NCBI GenBank assembly: GCA_964368625.1 | Contig: CAYJBH010000031.1 | Coordinates: forward strand, 1-35,178 | DNA from: CAYJBH01 sp964368625 | GTDB lineage: Bacteria; Bacillota; Clostridia; Oscillospirales; Ruminococcaceae | Reading direction: 5' to 3' | DNA length: 35,178 nucleotides | Shown here: positions 6,273 to 13,926 of the stretch, piece after piece | How the letters are laid out: each line of letters starts with the position of its first letter | How positions within the stretch are numbered: position 1 is the first letter of the stretch | Notes under the pieces: generated by a model | What the model was told of the DNA's origin: nothing | The model's input: the letters and a program-made list of their open reading frames with translations, nothing else | The model's database searches: none | Translations under genes and position numbers: made by a program

Positions 6273-7717
6273 AAAGATTAAGCTACAGCACTCTTTCCGA
6301 GATCGGTTTTGACGGATATGTCTTAAAGCAAGCGCCGGAGAGGATGCTCCAGTTCGGAGAGGGGAATTTTTTGCGCGCGTTTGTCGATTATTTTGTGGAT
6401 GAGATGAACGAGAAGGCAAATTTCGACTGCAAGGTGGTGGTGTGCCAACCCATCGAACATGGCATGTCGGAGATGATAAACGAGCAAGAAGGGCTTTACA
6501 CCCTATATCTACGAGGGTCGAAAAATGGCGAGGAGATAACCAGAAAAAGGGTCATATCCTCCGTCAGCAGATGTATAAACCCCTATCACGATTTTGATTC
6601 GCTGTTGCAGGTTGCCAAAAACCCAGAGCTGCGCTTTATTGCTAGCAACACCACCGAAGCTGGAATTGTGTACGACGGGAGTTGCCGATATGACGACCGA
6701 CCGCCACATAGCTTTCCGGCAAAGTTAACACGGTTTTTGCACGAGCGATTTTTGCACTTTGGCTCGGACGATGACAAAGGGGTAATAATTCTAGCCTGTG
6801 AGCTTATCGACAACAACGGCAACGAGCTGAAAAAATGTGTGTTAAAGCATATCGAAGACTGGGAGCTATCCGCAGAATTTAGAGCTTGGATAGAGAAATC
6901 AAACATATTTTGCTCCACCCTTGTGGACAGGATTGTAACCGGTTATCCAAAAGGTGAGGCACCCGGCATGAACGAAAAAAACAGCTATGAGGACAATCTC
7001 ATAGCCACCGCCGAGTCGTTCGGCTTTTGGGTAATCGAAGGAGACGAGCGGGTGTCGAGAGCTCTTCCGAGCAAAAAAGCAGGATTGCCGATAGTTATAA
7101 CCGACGATCACACTCCGTACAAACAGCGCAAGGTTAGGATTTTGAACGGTGCACACACCACCATGGTGCTCGGCGCCTACCTCGCAGGGAAAAGCATCGT
7201 CCGAGAGTGCATGGTGGACGATGTTATTCGCACTTTTATGTATAAAACAATATTTGACGAGATTATCCCAACCCTAACACTCCCGCACCGGGAACTTGTC
7301 GACTTCGCAAACTCGGTGATAGACCGCTTTAAAAACCCGTTTATCGACCATGAACTGCTTGCGATATCGCTAAACTCCACCTCGAAATGGAGGGCAAGGG
7401 TTCTGCCTAGCCTTTTGCGGTATGTTGAGATGAACCAAGTTATACCTGCTCGAATAGCGGCATCACTGGCTTTTTACATCGAGTTTTATCGAAAAAGCGG
7501 CACAGACTATACCGCGAGCGACGACACAGCTGTGCTTTACTTTTTTGAAGATAATTCCACTATTTCGTTAAAAGAGCTAACAAAAAAAGTTTTGCAAAAC
7601 AAGGAGCTCTGGGGCAGAGACCTGACCGAGATAGACGGCCTTGAAGCAGTAGTATATGACCTATTGATGAGAATTGAAACTGACGGAGCTTATGGAATTA
7701 TGGCTAATTTACAATAA
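6269..7717 (+). CDS. uxaB: Tagaturonate reductase UxaB
   Basis: NADH-dependent reduction of D-tagaturonate to D-altronate, between UxaC and UxaA in galacturonate catabolism. The 482 residues fit the long-chain mannitol dehydrogenase superfamily. The N-terminal LQFGEGNFLRAFVD is the nucleotide-binding signature, ASNTTEAGI lies in the Rossmann part, STLVDRIVTGYP is a family motif, and the C-terminal domain carries KVRILNGAHTTMV. QFGEGNFLRAF and the uxaA partner favour UxaB over fructuronate reductase (UxuB). It overlaps uxaA by four bases and is the last gene of the operon. No kinase, aldolase or transporter for the pathway is in the window. Confidence 0.93.
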   Translation: MKRLSYSTLSEIGFDGYVLKQAPERMLQFGEGNFLRAFVDYFVDEMNEKANFDCKVVVCQPIEHGMSEMINEQEGLYTLYLRGSKNGEEITRKRVISSVSRCINPYHDFDSLLQVAKNPELRFIASNTTEAGIVYDGSCRYDDRPPHSFPAKLTRFLHERFLHFGSDDDKGVIILACELIDNNGNELKKCVLKHIEDWELSAEFRAWIEKSNIFCSTLVDRIVTGYPKGEAPGMNEKNSYEDNLIATAESFGFWVIEGDERVSRALPSKKAGLPIVITDDHTPYKQRKVRILNGAHTTMVLGAYLAGKSIVRECMVDDVIRTFMYKTIFDEIIPTLTLPHRELVDFANSVIDRFKNPFIDHELLAISLNSTSKWRARVLPSLLRYVEMNQVIPARIAASLAFYIEFYRKSGTDYTASDDTAVLYFFEDNSTISLKELTKKVLQNKELWGRDLTEIDGLEAVVYDLLMRIETDGAYGIMANLQ

Positions 7718-7906
7718 TACTGTCAATAAGTCCCATCCATTATATGGCTTTGAGATCCGACGAAATTCTTTGGGTAACATTTTGTTGATACGTTTAAAAC
7801 AACCCTTGAAATAATTACTGCTATTAAACCCACGGCTCGCTACGATGGATATAATGTTATCCTGCGTAGTTAAAGTAAAATTCTTATTATATAAAGCTAT
7901 GTTAAA
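7709..7906 (-). pseudogene. Remnant of an AraC-family regulator (C-terminal HTH only)
   Basis: The minus strand between nrdJ and uxaB reads as about 65 codons ending at a stop at 7709-7711. The translation contains NIISIVASRGFNSSNYFKGC followed by FKRINKMLPKEFRR, which matches the second helix-turn-helix of AraC/XylS proteins (pattern: I..IA...GF.s.sYF.r.FKk..g..P.eyR). The frame has no start and no sensor domain, and is preceded directly by the in-frame stop codon of nrdJ. The end overlaps the last nine bases of uxaB. It reads as the surviving tail of a deleted regulator gene, perhaps one that once controlled the hexuronate genes. Family call is fairly sure, history is inference. Confidence 0.65.
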
Positions 7907-10201
7907 TTAACCGCATTTTGAGAACCCACAACCACGACAGAGAACGCATCCACCCTCATGCTGAACCTCTGTTCCACATTCGGGGCAGAAGTTGAAGCTC
8001 GGGGTTACTTCTGATTCAATCTTTTTCACCTTAACCTTGGCTGCTAAATTTTGAGTTTCCGGAGCAGGCGTGGAAAGTCCAACCTGACCGTCCTTTATAA
8101 ACCTGTCAACCTTCATAACTACCTTAGCAATTGCATCAGGGCAGCTGGTACAAGACATTCCGCTTTGGCGAACAGTAGACGGACATCTTATTCCCTTAAG
8201 CTGATCGTAGAGCTCGCCAATATCCATTCCACTGCGTAATGCAACCGACATAAGTCTTGCAGTTGCAGCACTCTGGCTAGGGCATCCACCGGCTTTTCCT
8301 GTTGCTGTAAACACTTCACATATACCATGTTGGTCATAATTAACCGTTATATAAAGATTACCGCAACCGATTTTAACCTTTTCGGTAAAACCACTGGTAA
8401 TTTCAGGGCGAGGACGTGGTAACAGTTTACCATATTCTCCAATTACTGCACCCTCGATAATCTCGCTTTTCGTATCTGCGTTATTAACGCTACCAATGTT
8501 TAAAACCTGGCTTTCACGGCTACCGTCACGATAAATAGTTACACCTTTGCAGCCCTCTTTATATGCCAACATATAAACCTCGGCAACCTCTTCTTTAGTA
8601 GCTGAGGAGGGAAAGTTAACTGTTTTAGAAACAGCATTATCGGTAGCGCGTTGAAAGGCCGCCTGCATCTTGGTATGATAAATTGGCGATATATCATGCG
8701 CACATACGAACACCCTGCGAATATCTGCCGGAATTTCATCAATATGGGCTATAGTGCCCTCCTCTGCTATACGGCGCATAAGGTCTTCGCTATAAACACC
8801 TACTGACTGAAGTTTATCCTTTAGTATAGCGTTAACCTCTATAAGTTCAGTTCCATCCATAACATTTCTAACATAAACGTAGCCAAAAATCGGTTCAACA
8901 CCTGATGAGCATCCCGCAATGATTGAAAGTGTTCCCGTTGGTGCAATAGTTGTTACCGTGCCGTTACGTAGCGGTGCAGCATCTTTAAAAATGCTTTCAT
9001 AGAATAGCGGGAAAGGGCCTCTATATGTAGCTAGCTCGATTGAAGCTTTATGTCCTACTTCATTAATAAACTTCATTATCTCTTCACCGAGTGCAACACC
9101 CTCATCACTGTTATATGGTATGCCAAGATATAACAGCATATCTGCAAAGCCCATAACTCCAAGCCCAATTTTGCGAGTTTGCCTAGTTACTGTTCCAATT
9201 TTCTCAAGGGGGTAATTATTAATATCTATAACATTATCAAGAAAATGAACTGCAAGTGCTACGGTTTTTTCTAACAAGCTATAATCTATCTCATAGCCTT
9301 TTTGAGTTTCTTTAAGCATTAACGCAAGATTAATTGATCCAAGGTTGCAGCTCTCATAAGGAAGTAACGGCTGTTCTCCACATGGATTTGTAGACTCAAT
9401 ATCCCCCTGAGATGGAACTACGTTATCTCGGTTTAACCTATCAAGAAATATTATTCCCGGCTCACCGTTATGATGAGCAGAGGTTACAATTCGTTCAAAA
9501 ATTTCACCCGCATTCAGCGATGCTACCGCTTCACCTGTTTTGGGATCTATAAGGTCATATTGCCCTCCGGATTCAACCTTCTGCATAAATTCTTCGGTGA
9601 TACCGACAGATATATTAAAGTTGGTAATCTCGGCATTATTATCCTTACATGAGATAAACTCTAAAATATCCGGATGATCTATTCGAAGGATACCCATATT
9701 AGCACCTCTTCGAGTTCCACCCTGCTTTACAGCCTCGGTAGCCATGTTAAAAACCTTCATAAAACTTATCGGCCCGGAGGCTACACCGCCGGTGGTATTA
9801 ACCGACGATCCGGCAGGCCTTAACCGTGAAAAAGAAAATCCTGTGCCACCACCAGACTTGTGTATTAACGCTGCCTGTTTTATTGCCTCAAAAATGCCTT
9901 CCATGCTATCCTCTATAGGTAGCACAAAACATGCCGAAAGCTGACCCAAAGGTCTTCCCGCATTCATTAAGGTTGGCGAATTTGGCAAAAATTTCAACGA
10001 AGACATTACCTCATAAAATTCTTTAGCCGTTCTATCAGAATCCGCCTTTTCGTCATATCTTTTATCGGCTAATGCTACCGAGGTAGCCACACGCCTAAAT
10101 AAATCTTCAACTGTCTCTACAGCATTTCCCTCAGAGTCTTTTATCAGATAACGCTTTTCTAATACCTTTCGTGCGTTATCGCTGATAGTTGTATTAAACA
10201 T
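7907..10201 (-). CDS. nrdJ: Adenosylcobalamin-dependent ribonucleotide reductase (class II)
   Basis: Reduces ribonucleotides to deoxyribonucleotides using a radical generated from adenosylcobalamin, so it needs neither oxygen nor NrdB. Visible family signals are FLPNSPTLMNAG, QLSACFVLP (first redox cysteine), SGGGTGFSFSRLRP, GGTRRGANMGIL, NPCGEQPLLPYESCNLGSIN (radical-site cysteine at about residue 274) and TIAPTGTLSIIAGCSSGVEP. The C-terminal part has the TSCPD-type region (GGCPSQS, then MSCTSCPDAIAKV) and ends in a cysteine-rich, probably zinc-binding tail (CPECGTEV, CVLCRGCGFSKCG). I take the ATG at 10201 (MFNTTIS) as start because GGAG lies six bases before it; the first ATG is at 10213. 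Length is about 764, normal for NrdJ. It links functionally to btuR in the same window. Confidence 0.95.
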   Translation of the reverse strand: MFNTTISDNARKVLEKRYLIKDSEGNAVETVEDLFRRVATSVALADKRYDEKADSDRTAKEFYEVMSSLKFLPNSPTLMNAGRPLGQLSACFVLPIEDSMEGIFEAIKQAALIHKSGGGTGFSFSRLRPAGSSVNTTGGVASGPISFMKVFNMATEAVKQGGTRRGANMGILRIDHPDILEFISCKDNNAEITNFNISVGITEEFMQKVESGGQYDLIDPKTGEAVASLNAGEIFERIVTSAHHNGEPGIIFLDRLNRDNVVPSQGDIESTNPCGEQPLLPYESCNLGSINLALMLKETQKGYEIDYSLLEKTVALAVHFLDNVIDINNYPLEKIGTVTRQTRKIGLGVMGFADMLLYLGIPYNSDEGVALGEEIMKFINEVGHKASIELATYRGPFPLFYESIFKDAAPLRNGTVTTIAPTGTLSIIAGCSSGVEPIFGYVYVRNVMDGTELIEVNAILKDKLQSVGVYSEDLMRRIAEEGTIAHIDEIPADIRRVFVCAHDISPIYHTKMQAAFQRATDNAVSKTVNFPSSATKEEVAEVYMLAYKEGCKGVTIYRDGSRESQVLNIGSVNNADTKSEIIEGAVIGEYGKLLPRPRPEITSGFTEKVKIGCGNLYITVNYDQHGICEVFTATGKAGGCPSQSAATARLMSVALRSGMDIGELYDQLKGIRCPSTVRQSGMSCTSCPDAIAKVVMKVDRFIKDGQVGLSTPAPETQNLAAKVKVKKIESEVTPSFNFCPECGTEVQHEGGCVLCRGCGFSKCG

Positions 10202-10244
10202 CATGCTCTCCATACAATATTATGTCTTACTTTGAAAGTATAAC

Positions 10245-10272
10245 ACTATATATTGTATTTTGCAATTGTCAA
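10245..10272 (-). promoter_or_regulatory. Predicted nrdJ promoter
   Basis: Minus-strand TTGACA (10272-10267), a 16-base spacer and TATAGT (10250-10245), in the gap between the GDPD gene and nrdJ. No cobalamin riboswitch or NrdR-type box was recognised here. Confidence 0.55.
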
Positions 10273-10300
10273 ATAACACAAATTTTAATGAAAAAATCCA

Positions 10301-11125
10301 TTACTTTATATCAACATCCGGGATATTAACATCCGGGCAAAAATTCTCAAAAATAAATACATCAAAATATTTTTCAGCTATAACTAAATCATTTTGCGAT
10401 GATATTGTCCAGGCTACTGCTTGACAACCAAAAAGATTTCTGCAAACCTGCAAAGATAGGTTTTTACCTTCTGAATGTTTATATGCAATAAAATCCGGTC
10501 TAGTTAAAACATTCGTCAACAGTATTTCAAGTGGTAAAAATTTAATTCCCATACTAAAACTGCAGGCAAGTTGCCCTCTAACCGTATCCGGTTTGTTTTT
10601 CTTATACCATCTAACAATATACGGACTAAATGATTCAACGCAGTATAAACCTTTATAATCTGCCAAAACAGCCTCTACTGCTTCGCAAACCTTATCTATC
10701 TTGTTATACGGTTTTATTTCAACTATCAAAGGTACTGCTGCATTAACTAGCTTTAACACCTCGCGAAGTGTAGGTATTCCCTCTTCAGTTCCCAAAAGCC
10801 TTAACCCCTTTATTTCCTCCTTTGTCATCTCCCCTATCTTCTTATCGAGGTTGCACATCCGCTTTAAGTTCTCGTCATGAAAAACAACCACCTCTCCATC
10901 CGAGGTTAGCTGAACATCCAACTCCATCCCATATCCACTCTGCACGGCAAGAGAAAAAGCGGCAAGGCTGTTTTCCGGCACCTTAATGTTATTATCATGC
11001 AGACCTCTATGTGCATATAACCAGTCGGAGAAGATAATAGTTTTTTCTGTTTTATCAGTTGAAGGGCGCACGGCAAAAAGATATATAATAATTATTACTA
11101 TTGCTACTAATATTGCTATAAACAT
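10301..11125 (-). CDS. Membrane-anchored glycerophosphodiester phosphodiesterase
   Basis: Hydrolyses glycerophosphodiesters to glycerol-3-phosphate and an alcohol. The 274-residue protein starts with one membrane segment (residues 2-19, FIAILVAIVIIIIYLFAV), followed by a GDPD TIM-barrel domain. Catalytic and metal-binding motifs are present: AHRG (38-41), PENSLAAF, MELDVQ, VFHDENLKR and VEIKPY. The membrane anchor suggests action on the outer face or close to the membrane, for example in lipid or teichoic acid turnover; the topology is inferred. AAGGAG lies 11 bases before the ATG. It follows the MFS gene by 55 bases on the same strand, so co-transcription is possible. Confidence 0.9.
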   Translation of the reverse strand: MFIAILVAIVIIIIYLFAVRPSTDKTEKTIIFSDWLYAHRGLHDNNIKVPENSLAAFSLAVQSGYGMELDVQLTSDGEVVVFHDENLKRMCNLDKKIGEMTKEEIKGLRLLGTEEGIPTLREVLKLVNAAVPLIVEIKPYNKIDKVCEAVEAVLADYKGLYCVESFSPYIVRWYKKNKPDTVRGQLACSFSMGIKFLPLEILLTNVLTRPDFIAYKHSEGKNLSLQVCRNLFGCQAVAWTISSQNDLVIAEKYFDVFIFENFCPDVNIPDVDIK

Positions 11126-11180
11126 AATTATCTACACTCCTTCCCAGATGTTCGGCCAATTAGACATGTTTTAATAACCA

Positions 11181-12452
11181 TTAATCCTCAACATCATAAT
11201 TTTCGATTATACTTTTTCGCTGTTCCGGCTTTGAATCACCATGTTTTACCATAAGCATAGTAACTATAGCTAGAGCTGTAAACACTACACTATATGGAAA
11301 TAATGTACGGTATGATACCTCCTGCAACAATATACCGGAGAGTATTGGGGTTGCTATCTGTGCCGTCATCGAAAAGGTATAGTATAACCCCGTAAATCGT
11401 CCAATATCACTACCCTTACTCATCTCTACCACCATAGGTAGAGAGTTTACACTAACAGCAGACCAACCAATGCCAATTAGTGCAAAACCAACATTTATTG
11501 CAGGATGATAGGAGGTAAAGAAAAACGCCGCACCAAAGCTTATTAACATTAATATAAGCCCTACTATAATTGTTTTTTTTCGCCCAAATTTACTAGCTAT
11601 TATCCCGATAGGAAGATATGAAAGTATTGCCGCAACAGTTGCTACTAAAAGGGCATCGGCATAGCTACCGCCCTCTAAACCCCAAACGGTTGTTGCATAG
11701 CGTGAAAATGCAGTTGTTACGGCATTATATGCCATAAACCACAAAAATATTGAGGCTAATATCATAACAAGGCTACGTTTAACCTCTTTAGGCATTGGTT
11801 TAGATTTTTCCTGCTCAGGTTCAACATGCTCGGGGTATTCTATCGCTATCTTTGATGCAAGTTTTTTCTCTTTCACGGTAAAAAGCAGTAGTATTACCGC
11901 ACCAACCATCAATATTGCAATTCCAAGAAAAACTCCGGTGTAGATTGGGTTATCCGTATTTGGTGTTAGTGTTGATATCATTAAAAGTGCAACCATGCCA
12001 CCAACAGCACCCATAAGATTAATTACAGCATTACCTTTACTTCTTAAAGGTTTTGGCGTTAAGTCCGGCATTAGCGCTACCGCAGGCGAACGGTAAAGCG
12101 CCATGGAAAGCAGCGTTATGCCAAGTGCAATAAAAAACATCACAAAACTATTAAGTTGCTGAGATAATGGTATAAGCATCATAGCTACTACCGAAATAGC
12201 TGTTCCAACTATAATAAACGGTGTTCGCTTCCCAAGAGGTGTATCAACTCGATCGGAAAAGGCACCTAGCAGCGGTAGCAGAAAAACGGCAAGAATATTG
12301 TCTGCCGCCATAACAACTCCGGTTGCCGCCTCTTCAAGACCAAAGGTATTTTGGAGTATTAAAGGAATTACATTATCATACATCTGCCAAAACGCTGATA
12401 TAGACAGAAACGCAAGGCCGATAAAAAAGGTTCTTTTATAGTTAAGTTTCAT
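11181..12452 (-). CDS. MFS transporter, SLC45/sugar-transporter-like
   Basis: A 423-residue integral membrane protein with the pattern of 12 hydrophobic segments. The MFS motif A is seen as LPLLGAFSDRVDTPLGKRTP after the second segment, and a related GIIASKFGRKK lies after the central loop. The start FFIGLAFLSISAFWQMYDNV and the S-D-R-x-x-T-x-x-G-K-R pattern resemble the GPH/SLC45-like branch that often carries sugars or glycosides. The central cytoplasmic loop (about residues 195-225) is charged. Substrate is not deducible. Neighbours are ribU upstream and the GDPD gene downstream, neither of which fixes a role. Confidence 0.85.
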   Translation of the reverse strand: MKLNYKRTFFIGLAFLSISAFWQMYDNVIPLILQNTFGLEEAATGVVMAADNILAVFLLPLLGAFSDRVDTPLGKRTPFIIVGTAISVVAMMLIPLSQQLNSFVMFFIALGITLLSMALYRSPAVALMPDLTPKPLRSKGNAVINLMGAVGGMVALLMISTLTPNTDNPIYTGVFLGIAILMVGAVILLLFTVKEKKLASKIAIEYPEHVEPEQEKSKPMPKEVKRSLVMILASIFLWFMAYNAVTTAFSRYATTVWGLEGGSYADALLVATVAAILSYLPIGIIASKFGRKKTIIVGLILMLISFGAAFFFTSYHPAINVGFALIGIGWSAVSVNSLPMVVEMSKGSDIGRFTGLYYTFSMTAQIATPILSGILLQEVSYRTLFPYSVVFTALAIVTMLMVKHGDSKPEQRKSIIENYDVED

Positions 12453-12556
12453 TCTAATGCCATTCCTTTCCTTAAATACATCAGTACTCTCCGGTGGTCA
12501 AGATGATAAGAACCCGAGGGTAAAGATATTAGAAACAGTTCGCCCAAGGGCAGAGA

Positions 12557-13195
12557 TTACATATTCCAGAAAACCATAACAGTAATTAAAATCCCTATAA
12601 GGAAAAAGGCAATCATGGCTCCCTGTGCCAAGCCTTTAGTTCCTGTAGTGGTATCCTTAATTCCTATTATTCCAATCCCGCCTAAAACTCTACGTACCGG
12701 TTTATATAACAGTAATACAAATCCAGAATTAATGGTAGATTTAAGTATATTAAAGGGGAGAAAAATTGGAAGCAGCATATCTGCAACACTCTCCCGTGGT
12801 ATACCAAGATAAAATGGAGTAATTATATAGTTCCAAAGTAACATCAGCGCTGTCATAACTAAACAGCCGGCCGCAAGCCCAACAATAGCACCTTTAAGGC
12901 TATTAGTTTTTTTGTAGATTGCTGCTGCAACGCACGCAAAGCCACAGCTGGATATAACGTTCATAATAAATCCGATAATACCGGTTGTACTGGTTAACAG
13001 TAGTTCGATAAGCGATACCACAAAAGTTACCACAGCTGCAGCAAGCGGACCAAATGCAAAACCTGTTATGGTTAGTATAACATCCTTTGGATCATAGCTT
13101 AAAAACTCAAATACTGGCACCCTGCCCACTAACATAACCACATATGCCAAGGCTGAAAAAAGTGCTAATCGCGTAAGCTGTTGAGTCTTGTTCAT
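12557..13195 (-). CDS. ribU: Riboflavin ECF transporter substrate-binding subunit RibU
   Basis: S component of an energy-coupling-factor importer that binds riboflavin in the membrane and works with a shared EcfA/A'/T module encoded elsewhere. The 212-residue protein has about six membrane segments. The early segment carries LALFSALAYVVMLVGRVPV, followed by FLSYDPKDV; the YDPxDV element is typical of RibU. The FMN riboswitch directly upstream supports the riboflavin assignment strongly. The start at 13195 is preceded by AAGGGAGAG. The C-terminal tail (after about residue 168) is longer than the usual core and ends in another hydrophobic segment. Confidence 0.92.
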   Translation of the reverse strand: MNKTQQLTRLALFSALAYVVMLVGRVPVFEFLSYDPKDVILTITGFAFGPLAAAVVTFVVSLIELLLTSTTGIIGFIMNVISSCGFACVAAAIYKKTNSLKGAIVGLAAGCLVMTALMLLWNYIITPFYLGIPRESVADMLLPIFLPFNILKSTINSGFVLLLYKPVRRVLGGIGIIGIKDTTTGTKGLAQGAMIAFFLIGILITVMVFWNM

Positions 13196-13226
13196 CTTAT
13201 TTACTCTCCCTTAATTAATAAAAAAA

Positions 13227-13250
13227 TCCCTAACGGCATAACCCTCGGGA
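13227..13250 (-). terminator. Possible expression-platform hairpin of the FMN riboswitch
   Basis: Between the aptamer and ribU the minus strand reads TCCC...GGGA around an imperfect interior and then enters a run of T residues (complement of 13218-13226). Its position suits a ligand-controlled terminator. The stem is weak as written. Confidence 0.4.
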
Positions 13251-13269
13251 CAGGAAAGCATCATATATT

Positions 13270-13403
13270 ATCTTCTTTCATCCGGACTTTTGAGAACACA
13301 CTCAATTACCGTTGGTTTTGGAATCACACCAAATCTGCGTTGACATCAGTCATCGCTCGCGGACTTTACCGCCAGTAGGGATTTGCACCCTGCCCCGAAG
13401 ATC
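13270..13403 (-). promoter_or_regulatory. FMN riboswitch (RFN element) controlling ribU
   Basis: Read on the minus strand, the element starts with ATCTTCGGGGCAGGGTG, has the conserved GGCGGTAAAGTCCGCGAGC, and ends with AGTCCGGATGAAAGAAGAT. The terminal ATCTTC and GAAGAT close the P1 stem. These are the diagnostic conserved blocks of the RFN family. By family knowledge FMN binding shuts off the downstream riboflavin gene, here ribU. Confidence 0.95.
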
Positions 13404-13413
13404 TACTGTTTTT

Positions 13414-13442
13414 ATTATATTACACTCAATATCTTTTTGCAA
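13414..13442 (-). promoter_or_regulatory. Predicted promoter of the FMN riboswitch-ribU transcript
   Basis: Minus-strand TTGCAA (13442-13437), 17 bases, TATAAT (13419-13414). The RNA would start just before the aptamer P1 stem. Its -35 box lies five bases from the -35 box of the opposite promoter. Confidence 0.75.
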
Positions 13443-13447
13443 GTATT

Positions 13448-13477
13448 TTGAATTATTTTTTTATTAACGTTTATAAT
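13448..13477 (+). promoter_or_regulatory. Predicted promoter of the 84-residue protein gene
   Basis: TTGAAT (13448-13453), 18 bases and TATAAT (13472-13477), 32 bases before the start codon. Confidence 0.6.
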
Positions 13478-13508
13478 AGTCTTAACCCATTAATTTTTAG
13501 GAGCAATT

Positions 13509-13763
13509 ATGCCATACGAAAACAATTATTCTCTAAATAATGGTGCCGATGTTTCCCGCGAGGAATGGGAGGCATACTCCGAGAACGTTAATCGCTCGGT
13601 GGCACAGCTCGGCAGAGAAATTTCAAACACCACCTCCGACATTGGTGAGGGCATTAAACAAGATTGGGTGTATCATTCCCCTAAACTAAAAAAAAGAGCA
13701 ACCAATCTAAAAAACGACCTCAAGGCGATTTCCGACGAGGTTAGAGAGCGGCTTACCGAGTAA
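13509..13763 (+). CDS. Small charged hypothetical protein (84 aa)
   Basis: I do not recognise this protein. It is hydrophilic, with no membrane segment or signal peptide, and looks mostly helical: the middle and C-terminal parts are rich in E, K, R, S and N in a heptad-like pattern (ENVNRSVAQLGREI, then KKRATNLKNDLKAISDEVR). A coiled coil or small scaffold-like protein is possible. Gene reality is supported by its own TATAAT promoter, AGGAG seven bases before the ATG, and a strong terminator 17 bases after the stop. It is a single-gene unit divergent from ribU. Confidence 0.75.
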   Translation: MPYENNYSLNNGADVSREEWEAYSENVNRSVAQLGREISNTTSDIGEGIKQDWVYHSPKLKKRATNLKNDLKAISDEVRERLTE

Positions 13764-13779
13764 AGCTACTCGATATGAT

Positions 13780-13818
13780 AAAAAGTCTTGCACCTAACTT
13801 GCAAGACTTTTTATTTTT
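13780..13818 (+). terminator. Strong terminator after the 84-residue protein gene
   Basis: Perfect 13-base arms (13780-13792 and 13800-13812) around a 7-base loop, ending in TTTTT and followed by ATTTTTT. Confidence 0.85.
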
Positions 13819-13926
13819 TGCTATAATACAAACTAAATATCACATTTGTGTCGCTTTTTGTAAAATAAGGTAACTTGATATTACATATAGAATAAATATT
13901 AAGGATAATCACTATAAATATATTAT

